Below are positions 1 through 7,460 of a stretch of DNA of 8,787 nucleotides, in pieces. The notes under the pieces are model-generated. The model worked only from the letters and a program-made list of their open reading frames with translations. It had not been told where the DNA came from and did no database searches. How positions within the stretch are numbered: the stretch's first letter is position 1; each line of letters opens with the position of its first letter. Origin of the DNA: Candidatus Zymogenus sp. (lineage in GTDB: Bacteria > Desulfobacterota > Zymogenia > Zymogenales > Zymogenaceae); assembly GCA_030613285.1 (NCBI GenBank), contig JAUWME010000065.1, positions 1 to 8,787 of the forward strand, written 5' to 3'. The position numbers and the translations under genes are program-made.

Positions 1-1088
1 GGGTCATTGCCAGCGACCCATTTATCAGCCGTGAGGCGGCAGACAAACTGGGGATTGAACTTGTCTCCAACGATGAGCTTTTCAAGAAAGCGGATTTCAT
101 CACGGTACACACCCCAAAGACAAAAGAGACCACAAACCTCCTTAATCGCAAGGCCTTCAACAAGATGAAAAAAGGAGTCTTTATCATCAACTGCGCCCGC
201 GGGGGAATTGTCAGCGAAACTGACCTCCTCTGGGCCATCGAGGAGGGAATTGTTGCCGGGGCAGCGCTTGATGTGTACGATAAAGAACCGCCAGCTCCCT
301 CACCTCTTTTTGATGACGAACGGGTCATCCTAACTCCACATCTCGGCGCATCAACCGAAGAGGCGCAGATAAACGTTGCAGTCCTTGTGGCAGAACAAAT
401 TGTGGACTACCTCATAAATGGAATCGTAAGAAACGCAATCAATATGCCCTCCGTAAGCCCGGAGGACATTCCTGTTTTAAAACCGTACATTGAACTCGCA
501 GAGTTATTGGGCTCTTTTCTCTCCCAGCTTGGTTTACCGGGTCTAAAGGAGGTCGAGATAGATTGCAGAGGTGAGGTGTCTGCTTTGGATATTCGTCCCA
601 TCAAAGTTGCTATGCTAAAGGGGATTTTCGATCCAATCCTGGAGGAGGGAGCAAACTACGTAAATGCCCCCATCATCGCAGACGAGAGGGGTATTAAGGT
701 GGTGGACTCAAAGAGTGAAAAGGTAAAAGGGTTCAGAAACCTTTTGACCTTGAAGGCAAAAACCAAAGAGGGAGAAAGAACCATCTCCGGCACCATCTTC
801 GGCGGTGAAAACCCAAGGATTGTAAAACTTGACAATTTTGAGCTTGAGGCGTTCCCGGAGGGAAATATGCTGGTTGTGAAAAATCTCGATAAACCGGGGG
901 TCGTCGGGGGGGTTGGGGGTGTGCTCGGCGATGAGGGAGTCAACATCGCCAGAATGCATCTGGGCAGAGACAAGCAGGGAGGAAACGCACTCATTATCAT
1001 CTCTGTAGATCAAGAGTTGTCGCCAAAAGTCATGGAGACATTGAGGGATCTTCCAAACATGATCTCAATCCAACAGGTAAAACTATAA
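1..1088 (+). CDS. serA: D-3-phosphoglycerate dehydrogenase, 5'-truncated by the window edge
   Basis: This enzyme oxidises 3-phosphoglycerate to 3-phosphohydroxypyruvate with NAD+, the first step of serine biosynthesis in the cytoplasm. The reading frame is open from base 3 and 361 codons are visible, so roughly 160 N-terminal residues (first substrate lobe and the GxGxxG loop) lie outside, judged against the usual long form of about 525. Visible in order: the end of the NAD-binding fold, CARGGIV with its active-site Arg (198-200), Glu in DVYDKEPP (285-287), catalytic His in TPHLGAS (339-341), an intervening ASB-type domain, and a C-terminal ACT domain (about 867-1085) containing LDKPGVVGG and GVNIARMHLGR. 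The ACT domain in this family is usually the site of serine feedback inhibition. The stop TAA is at 1086-1088, and purA follows after 171 bases on the same strand. The identification is secure; allosteric control by serine is inferred from the family. Confidence 0.96.
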   Translation, partial: VIASDPFISREAADKLGIELVSNDELFKKADFITVHTPKTKETTNLLNRKAFNKMKKGVFIINCARGGIVSETDLLWAIEEGIVAGAALDVYDKEPPAPSPLFDDERVILTPHLGASTEEAQINVAVLVAEQIVDYLINGIVRNAINMPSVSPEDIPVLKPYIELAELLGSFLSQLGLPGLKEVEIDCRGEVSALDIRPIKVAMLKGIFDPILEEGANYVNAPIIADERGIKVVDSKSEKVKGFRNLLTLKAKTKEGERTISGTIFGGENPRIVKLDNFELEAFPEGNMLVVKNLDKPGVVGGVGGVLGDEGVNIARMHLGRDKQGGNALIIISVDQELSPKVMETLRDLPNMISIQQVKL

Positions 1089-1133
1089 AGTCACTGATAT
1101 TTATCTCCATCGACTGGCCAATCGATATTTTAA

Positions 1134-2555
<1,422 letters not shown>

Positions 2556-2560
2556 TCTCC

Positions 2561-3136
2561 ATGACTTCTCCCACTTCAGACTCCAGAACTTCCGTTTACA
2601 ACAGAAAAAAAGATGTGAATATCTTCCTCACAGATTTTGGTTTGACCGTTGTAGCAAAGATGGGAGACCGTGCCCACGAGATGGAGGTTGAATTGGACGT
2701 CGAGCTTCCTTCGATGGTAATTAAAGACATCAGGGGAAAAATGATACGAATTCCAAGAAAGATATGCGCCGGAGCTCTCCCCACACTAAAGCAGGCCGTG
2801 GGCATGACAATAAAACGGGGGCTTTCTGTCAAGATGGAAGAGACCATCGGCGGGAAGGCTGGGTGTTCACACCTCACAAACCTTGTCATGGAGGCGTGTT
2901 ATTGTTCCTTTCAGGGGGTGTATACAAAATCCGTGGAGGTTGCGGGTGACATTATGGATGAAATGACCGACGCCGAAATGATGAGGGCATTTATCACCCT
3001 CAGGCCCCAGATGGTGGATTCCTGTGTCGCCTACAGCGAAGAATCCGGACTCATTAAGGATGCCAGAAAACTTTCAGACACAGACAAAGTCGACAAACTA
3101 ATAGGACGGTTCGTTGATGCCTACGCCAAAAAGTAA
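2561..3136 (+). CDS. DUF2889-like protein of unknown function
   Basis: This is a 191-residue soluble protein without a signal peptide or membrane segment. Residues about 18-125 resemble the DUF2889 family. A beta-rich first half (FLTDFGLTVVAKMGD, MEVELDVELPSMVIKDIRGKM) is followed by IPRKICAGALPTLKQAVG (residues 64-81), and then by the family's hallmark GGKAGCSHLTNL (97-108), normally written GGxxGCTHLxEL. Cysteines at 69, 102, 113 and 115 with His104 could form a metal or redox site; that is an inference. The C-terminal 60 residues are helical and charged. ATG 2561 is preceded by GAGGA (2547-2551), which lies inside the end of purA and suggests translational coupling. No biochemical role is established for the family, and none is assigned here. 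Identification rests on remembered motif pattern, not on a search. Confidence 0.72.
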   Translation: MTSPTSDSRTSVYNRKKDVNIFLTDFGLTVVAKMGDRAHEMEVELDVELPSMVIKDIRGKMIRIPRKICAGALPTLKQAVGMTIKRGLSVKMEETIGGKAGCSHLTNLVMEACYCSFQGVYTKSVEVAGDIMDEMTDAEMMRAFITLRPQMVDSCVAYSEESGLIKDARKLSDTDKVDKLIGRFVDAYAKK

Positions 3137-3244
3137 AAAATCCCCCACCGCCCTCCCCCGTAATGTTGTTGTGTTGAACTTTAAAAGTACTGTAACTGTT
3201 GTAATGAAGATACTAAACCATTAATTCATTTCATAGGTAAATCA
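3137..3244 (+). other. Gap upstream of the permease, no clear signal
   Basis: The first part is C-rich (3141-3159), followed by an AT-rich stretch. TTGAAC (3174-3179) and TGTAAT (3200-3205) resemble promoter boxes but are 20 bases apart, which is too far for a standard promoter. I see no purine riboswitch fold and no terminator hairpin. Confidence 0.4.
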
Positions 3245-4573
3245 ATGGCACAAGATATCTTTAAACTAAAAGAGAACAACACAACCCCCCGTACAGAAGT
3301 ACTCGCCGGCTTCACCACCTTCATGACGATGTCATATATAATTTTTGTACAGCCGGTGGTGCTCTCCATCGCCGGGATGGACCCTGGGGCTGTTATGGTG
3401 GCAACTTGCGTCTCGGCCGCAATCGGGACACTCATAATGGGGCTTTTTGCAAATTACCCCATCGCCCTGGCGCCGGCAATGGGCCACAACTTCTTCTTTG
3501 CCATAACAGTTGTGACAATCATGAAAATCCCGTGGCAGACGGCCCTGGGAGCAACATTCATATCAGGTGTCTTGTTTCTCATCCTTTCAATCTTCGGGCT
3601 CAGAGAAACCATAATCAATGCCATCCCGACATCTCTAAAAAATGCCATCGCCGTGGGGATTGGGCTTCTTATTGCCCTTGTTGGATTTGAGTGGGGGGGA
3701 ATTGTTGTGGACAGCCCCGGTACCCTCGTAACCCTGGGCAACCTTACATCGCCGCCGGTTATTCTTACACTTTTTGGCTTACTTTTGATGTCAATCCTCA
3801 TGGCGCTAAAGATACGGGGTTCGATAATCATCGGGATTCTCGTTACGGCCTTTGTTGGGCTGCCATTTGGCCTGACAACCTTTCACGGCGTCTTTGCGAC
3901 TCCTCCGAGCATTTCACCAACTTTTTTTATGCTCGATATCAAAGGAGCAGTAAACCTCGGTCTTCTTTCGGTCATCTTCGTTTTTTTCTTCCTCGACTTG
4001 TTTGATACAATCGGGACACTCATCGGGGTCAGTGAGAAGGCAGGCTTTATCGATGATAAGGGAAATCTACCCAGGGCGAGACAGGCCCTTTTGTCTGATG
4101 CGGTGGCAACAATTGCAGGAGCGCTTCTTGGAACCTCCACCGTAACAAGCTACATCGAAAGCGCAACTGGAGTTTCTGAAGGTGGAAGAACCGGACTTGC
4201 CAACATAATCACCGCTCTTCTTTTCATCCTTGCCCTCTTTACATTCCCCTTGGTCAAGATGATCGGCGGGGGTTACGAAGTTACCAAGGGCGTGGTCATG
4301 TATCCAGTCATTGCCCCCGCCCTTATAATCGTGGGGAGCCTCATGCTTTCAGGGGTTGCAAAAATCGATTGGGACGATGTTACCGAGGCAATACCGGCAT
4401 TTTTGACAATTGTCATCATGCCCTTCACAGTCTCCATCACGGAAGGGATTTCCATAGGCTTTATCTCATATGCCATCCTAAAGCCAATCTCCGGTAAATG
4501 GAAAGAGGTGCACTGGATTATGTATCTCTTTGCGGTGTTGTTTGTGTTGCGGTACATATTTTTGGAAATTTAA
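3245..4573 (+). CDS. NCS2/AzgA-type purine (adenine or guanine/hypoxanthine) permease
   Basis: This is an inner-membrane proton-coupled nucleobase transporter, 442 residues with about 12 hydrophobic segments. It resembles the AzgA/PbuG/PbuO branch (COG2252) in length and motifs. The N-terminus has TEVLAGFTTFMTMSYIIFVQP (residues 17-37). The first half-helix substrate region reads ALAPAMGHNFFFA (74-86). FFFLDLFDTIGTLIGVSEKAG lies at 247-267 and GTSTVTSYIESATGVSEGGR at 296-315, the latter almost textbook for the branch. PVIAPALIIVG is at 354-364. The region 74-86 departs from the common GMGLNAYF signature: Ala replaces the first Gly, and His-Asn-Phe-Phe-Phe replaces Leu-Asn-Ala-Tyr-Phe. The exact base transported therefore cannot be named. 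ATG 3245 is preceded by a weak AGG (3235-3237). The gene is 108 bases beyond the DUF2889 gene, so it may be in the purA operon or have its own promoter. Neighbouring purA supports a purine role. Confidence 0.9.
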   Translation: MAQDIFKLKENNTTPRTEVLAGFTTFMTMSYIIFVQPVVLSIAGMDPGAVMVATCVSAAIGTLIMGLFANYPIALAPAMGHNFFFAITVVTIMKIPWQTALGATFISGVLFLILSIFGLRETIINAIPTSLKNAIAVGIGLLIALVGFEWGGIVVDSPGTLVTLGNLTSPPVILTLFGLLLMSILMALKIRGSIIIGILVTAFVGLPFGLTTFHGVFATPPSISPTFFMLDIKGAVNLGLLSVIFVFFFLDLFDTIGTLIGVSEKAGFIDDKGNLPRARQALLSDAVATIAGALLGTSTVTSYIESATGVSEGGRTGLANIITALLFILALFTFPLVKMIGGGYEVTKGVVMYPVIAPALIIVGSLMLSGVAKIDWDDVTEAIPAFLTIVIMPFTVSITEGISIGFISYAILKPISGKWKEVHWIMYLFAVLFVLRYIFLEI

Positions 4574-4624
4574 TTTTTCAAAATAACTACCTAAGTCTAT
4601 GAAAAAAAAGGGATGTGGTTTCAT

Positions 4625-4665
4625 CAAAACAATGGGTTTAAACCCATTGTCTATGGACAAAAATA
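4625..4665 (+). repeat. Palindromic dispersed repeat, copy 1 (REP-like)
   Basis: A perfect 22-bp palindrome (4629-4650) centres on GGGTTTAAACCC, with core CAATGGGTTTAAACCCATTG at 4630-4649. It is followed by TATGGACAAAAATA. The 41-bp block recurs at 7286-7326 in the same orientation with four differences, all transitions. It lies between the convergent permease and acyltransferase-hydrolase genes. As RNA it could fold into a 9-bp stem with a TTAA loop. On the minus strand the stem is followed by only four T residues, so it is at best a weak terminator for the minus-strand gene. It resembles REP-type intergenic elements, but no REP-associated transposase is present here. Confidence 0.85.
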
Positions 4666-4696
4666 CCAACTTCTCAAAATATTGCCCAAAACAATT

Positions 4697-4716
4697 AATA
4701 TCAATCAGTATCAATC
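4697..4716 (+). repeat. Short 10-bp tandem repeat after the fusion gene stop
   Basis: AATATCAATC (4697-4706) is followed directly by AGTATCAATC (4707-4716), 8 of 10 identical. It lies 6 bases beyond the stop of the minus-strand gene. This is probably of little importance. Confidence 0.4.
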
Positions 4717-4722
4717 CCGCAC

Positions 4723-7011
4723 CTATCCCGGAATCCAGGTGTGGGACTTCTCCACCCCCTTTTTCGGGTCTTCAATAAAATCCACAATCAGCTTAAACTT
4801 ACTATCACCGCCCCGATAGACAATCCCGTGGTAAGGGGAATCCACCCAGATCAAACCCTTCGTCTTTGAAGATATTGCGTTGAAATATTCCACCGCACTT
4901 TCAGGATCGACAGTGGGGTCGTTTCCACCCTGAATGATAAGAGCCGGCACCTTGACCTTAACAAGTTCCCCCTTGACCACCTTGATGAGCTCCAGGAGTT
5001 GGTCCACCCCGTGGATTGGATTTTTGAAATAGTTTATATGGGGATTCTCCGGGTTGTTTCGAACAAACTGAACCGGAGACCTTTTCAGTCCAATATATTT
5101 CAATACGTTGTCCATAATGTCCAGGGCAGGAGCCATAATCGATGCCCTGCTTACCAGCTTCATCGCCGCAGAGATGGAAATAATCCCCTCAATTTTTGGA
5201 TAATCACAGGCCGCAAGGTGCCAAGAAAGCGCTCCCCCCATGGAAAATCCGCATACATAAATCTTTTTTACGAGCTTTGAGAGGATGGTGTATCCAACTC
5301 TGGCCGAGTAGAACCAATCTTCCCAATTCCTCCCCTTTAGATCCACGGGAGAAGTGCCGTGTCCCATAAGCCTTACTGAATAAACCGTAAATCCCTCATT
5401 GACAAGATATTCCCTTAAGGGTCTCATCTCCTCTGGGCTTGCCATGTAACCGTGGATGAGGAGAACCCCAACATCGTCGCTCCCTATGTTTATTTTTGGC
5501 ATCCCAAATTTTATATCCTTGGATTGCCCCTCGGTGAAAAACATGGAGTAATCGGTGGTAAATCGCTCCTCCTCGCAGGCAATCAACGACTTGGCAGTCT
5601 CTTCCTTCAGCTTTTTTTCTGAGAACTTCAGCGTTTCATCAATAACCTCCGTAATTTCTTTCAGGGGATCAATCTCGTTGTGGATAACCTCGACAGTATT
5701 CAAAAGCCTGATTTTATGAAACTTTTGGGGCCACTTGAACTGTTTCTCTTTGATGACAAGATTGATGTCCCCATTTCCCCCATCAACACCATTACCTTTT
5801 TTGACAATCTCTATCAGGTCCTCTCTTTTTGCCATCTCAATAAATGAGTCAGTTGTCTCCTCTCCCTCAACAACAATAGATTCCGGTTTATGCCTTATCT
5901 GATCGTTAAAGGAGACGTTTATAATATCTCTAATTTCCATCGCAGAGAGGTAGGCGCGCATCCTGACATTCTCCAGATCATCCTCAAATCTATTGCGCTT
6001 GACCATCGTCTTCAGTAACCTTGCAATAATGTGATCCGGGTTAACGGTAGTCAGATGATAAATGTCGTACATATAGTCGTTCATCATCCCATTGATAACG
6101 TTGGAGAACACCGAACTTTCACCGTTTTTTGTTTTCGACTTCTTTGCTTTCCCGTTCTTTGTTTTTGATATTTTTGCTTTCTCCTCTTTTGATATTTCTG
6201 ATAGAGTAGGAAACACATCCCAATCTTTTAGCCACGCTGAATATTCCGAGATTTTTCTGGGATGACCAAAATTAATCGTCATCTCAACACCCGCAGAAAG
6301 GATTGAACTTTCAACCTTAAGCTCCTCTTCAAGGCTTGGAGACAAATCCCCTTTTTCAATAAACGTAATAAGCCTCCACAGTTTTTTATAAAGACCCGTC
6401 TCCAATACCCTCATCGGGTAGTATGTGATGTTTAATGGAACAATATTGACATCAAATTCATCAAGGTAATCAAAACCGAAAATCCTGGTGAGGGTATGTT
6501 TCTTCGCAAACCCTCCCATGATTCTGGCCGCCATCTGTGTCTTTAGGGCAACCATCCCTGCACCAGTGTGGGGGGAGCGTTCGCGCAGCACATCCCCTTC
6601 GTGGATTACAAACCGGCCGTCATCAATAACCCTTTTGTTCTTTACCATCCTACCCTCTGGGAATATTACCCAGCTCTCACCGGCAAGGAGGCTCTTTGCA
6701 ATCAAATCGTCCCTATGGGGAAAGTTCACCGGCACAGCCCCAACGCTTTCCATAAAATCATTGGGCAGCGCATTAAAAACTGCTGTGTCAGTAAGACTCC
6801 TTGGGAATACTCCCAGACGTGAATAGATGATGTACGGAAGGATTAGGGTCTCGATTCTGGTAAAGTGATTTGAAAGAAATATGACGGACTTTTTGGGAAC
6901 CCTTTCAATTCCATTGACGACTATCTTTACATTGGTAACCTTTAGCAATCCATCAAACAACAGCTTGATCCTGCTAATGTTAGCCCTGTTTATCTCTTTT
7001 AATTCCTTCAT
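4723..7011 (-). CDS. Acyltransferase (PlsC/PlsB-like) fused to serine alpha/beta hydrolase
   Basis: This 762-residue protein appears bifunctional. Residues about 25-205 form a glycerolipid acyltransferase domain: SNHFTRIE (47-54, catalytic-type His49), GAVPVNF with Arg100 (motif II), VIFPEGR (115-121, motif III) and IVPLNITYYP (190-199, motif IV). Motif I is H(x4)E, not the usual H(x4)D. A Lys-rich linker (275-300) holds a 10-residue repeat. Residues about 313-360 (YHLTTVNPDHIIARLL) recall the region after the acyltransferase core in PlsB. Residues about 500-748 form an alpha/beta hydrolase of the monoacylglycerol-lipase type: LLIHGYMAS, GHGTSP, nucleophile Ser590 in GFSMGG, Asp698 in GGNDPTVD and His728 in SPYHGIV. 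No signal peptide is seen, so it is likely cytoplasmic or peripheral. GAGG (7018-7021) precedes ATG 7011. It may transfer and remove acyl groups on glycerolipids; the actual substrates are unknown. Confidence 0.88.
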   Translation of the reverse strand: MKELKEINRANISRIKLLFDGLLKVTNVKIVVNGIERVPKKSVIFLSNHFTRIETLILPYIIYSRLGVFPRSLTDTAVFNALPNDFMESVGAVPVNFPHRDDLIAKSLLAGESWVIFPEGRMVKNKRVIDDGRFVIHEGDVLRERSPHTGAGMVALKTQMAARIMGGFAKKHTLTRIFGFDYLDEFDVNIVPLNITYYPMRVLETGLYKKLWRLITFIEKGDLSPSLEEELKVESSILSAGVEMTINFGHPRKISEYSAWLKDWDVFPTLSEISKEEKAKISKTKNGKAKKSKTKNGESSVFSNVINGMMNDYMYDIYHLTTVNPDHIIARLLKTMVKRNRFEDDLENVRMRAYLSAMEIRDIINVSFNDQIRHKPESIVVEGEETTDSFIEMAKREDLIEIVKKGNGVDGGNGDINLVIKEKQFKWPQKFHKIRLLNTVEVIHNEIDPLKEITEVIDETLKFSEKKLKEETAKSLIACEEERFTTDYSMFFTEGQSKDIKFGMPKINIGSDDVGVLLIHGYMASPEEMRPLREYLVNEGFTVYSVRLMGHGTSPVDLKGRNWEDWFYSARVGYTILSKLVKKIYVCGFSMGGALSWHLAACDYPKIEGIISISAAMKLVSRASIMAPALDIMDNVLKYIGLKRSPVQFVRNNPENPHINYFKNPIHGVDQLLELIKVVKGELVKVKVPALIIQGGNDPTVDPESAVEYFNAISSKTKGLIWVDSPYHGIVYRGGDSKFKLIVDFIEDPKKGVEKSHTWIPG
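6121..6180 (-). repeat. 30-bp in-frame tandem repeat coding a Lys-rich linker
   Basis: Two adjacent 30-bp units (6151-6180 and 6121-6150) are 24 of 30 identical. They encode KAKISKTKNG (residues 278-287) and KAKKSKTKNG (288-297) between the acyltransferase and middle regions of the fusion protein. Because the unit is a multiple of three, copy number could change without breaking the frame. Confidence 0.85.
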
Positions 7012-7100
7012 TTTACACCTCGAAACATCTGCAAGAAGATTTCATTTCAAACTTGTGTCTTTCAAATACATTTTTATAAGCTACTGCTATTCTTGGAAAA

Positions 7101-7129
7101 ACTATAGCAGATTTATCACAAACCCGCAA
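7101..7129 (-). promoter_or_regulatory. Candidate promoter for the acyltransferase-hydrolase gene
   Basis: Read on the minus strand, TTGCGG (7129-7124) is followed after 17 bases by TATAGT (7106-7101). The -10 box matches 5 of 6 consensus positions and the -35 box 3 of 6. It lies about 90 bases upstream of ATG 7011. The dyads at 7173-7188 and 7195-7208 lie upstream of it. Confidence 0.4.
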
Positions 7130-7172
7130 GACACTAAAAACTTTATAAATATTGGTTCATCCGATCATTGCG

Positions 7173-7188
7173 TACCTTATTTAAGGTA
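7173..7188. promoter_or_regulatory. Inverted repeat TACCTTA-TT-TAAGGTA, possible operator
   Basis: The dyad has perfect 7-bp arms with a 2-bp centre, typical in size of a binding site for a dimeric regulator. It is 44 bases upstream of the candidate -35 box of the fusion gene. I do not recognise it as a known regulator's site. Confidence 0.35.
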
Positions 7189-7194
7189 TGATAT

Positions 7195-7208
7195 GTTTAT
7201 ATATAAAC
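7195..7208. repeat. 14-bp perfect palindrome GTTTATATATAAAC
   Basis: This symmetric AT-rich palindrome is 6 bases from the preceding dyad. It could be a regulator site or simply an easily melted AT-rich tract. Palindromes of this length made of A and T can arise by chance in such sequence. Confidence 0.35.
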
Positions 7209-7265
7209 TTATTTGGTATTATGAAGATTGGCTTTAGGGCAACATAATCTTATATTTTGTAAGAT

Positions 7266-7280
7266 ATCAAGACAATGGGT
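7266..7280 (+). repeat. Half copy of the palindromic repeat
   Basis: ATCAAGACAATGGGT matches the left flank and left arm of copy 1 (4623-4637) at 14 of 15 positions, the one difference being a transition. It stops where the palindrome centre would begin. Ten bases later comes the left arm of the full copy 2, which suggests a truncated duplication. Confidence 0.55.
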
Positions 7281-7285
7281 GTTAG

Positions 7286-7326
7286 CAAAGCAATGGGTTT
7301 AAACCCATTGCTTATGGGCAAAAATA
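7286..7326 (+). repeat. Palindromic dispersed repeat, copy 2 (REP-like)
   Basis: A perfect 26-bp palindrome (7288-7313) has the same 20-bp core as copy 1 and is followed by TATGGGCAAAAATA. It lies in the gap downstream of the acyl-CoA dehydrogenase and upstream of the fusion gene. The added outer base pairs are compatible with symmetry, so compared with copy 1 the arms have changed together. As RNA the stem would have 11 bp with a TTAA loop. Confidence 0.87.
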
Positions 7327-7384
7327 GTAAAACTGATGCTATAAGTGACAGATGGAGGAAGCCAGTAATTCATAGTAAAACATC

Positions 7385-7413
7385 AGGGGTTTTGAAGTAT
7401 TTTCAAAGCCCCT
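7385..7413 (-). terminator. 12-bp stem hairpin, possible terminator of the acyl-CoA dehydrogenase gene
   Basis: AGGGGTTTTGAA (7385-7396) pairs with TTCAAAGCCCCT (7402-7413) over 12 positions. On the plus strand one of these is a G-U pair; on the minus strand the corresponding pair is C-A, a mismatch. The loop is 5 bases. It lies about 100 bases after the dehydrogenase stop. The following minus-strand sequence is only weakly T-rich (TGTTTT), so intrinsic termination is possible but not certain. Confidence 0.4.
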
Positions 7414-7460
7414 TGAATATTTCTCATCTCTTAAAAAATGGTCGATTTTCGAAGTAAAAG

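Noticed and set aside
656..1013. Minus-strand open frames opposite serA
   Set aside because: They lie wholly opposite a well-conserved ACT-domain coding region, have Ser/Pro-rich composition typical of antisense frames, and show no recognisable domain.
3137..3244. Purine riboswitch ahead of the permease
   Set aside because: The gap is only 108 bases and I cannot find the three-helix junction or the conserved loop sequences of the purine riboswitch class.
4629..4650. Palindrome copy 1 as a strong bidirectional terminator
   Set aside because: The stem is AT-rich at its centre and followed by at most four T residues on the minus strand and none on the plus strand. A dispersed repeat explains it better.
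6488..6826. 112-codon plus-strand frame opposite the fusion gene
   Set aside because: It mirrors the acyltransferase domain, whose motifs prove the minus strand is the coding one.
6881..7237. 118-codon plus-strand frame running into the intergenic region
   Set aside because: Its first part is antisense to the fusion gene and the rest is AT-rich intergenic sequence. Its composition (Phe, Ile, Tyr, Ser) is what such DNA gives by chance.
4625..7326. Composite transposon bounded by the two palindromic repeats
   Set aside because: No transposase lies between them, the copies are in direct orientation in gaps beside ordinary genes, and no target-site duplication is visible.
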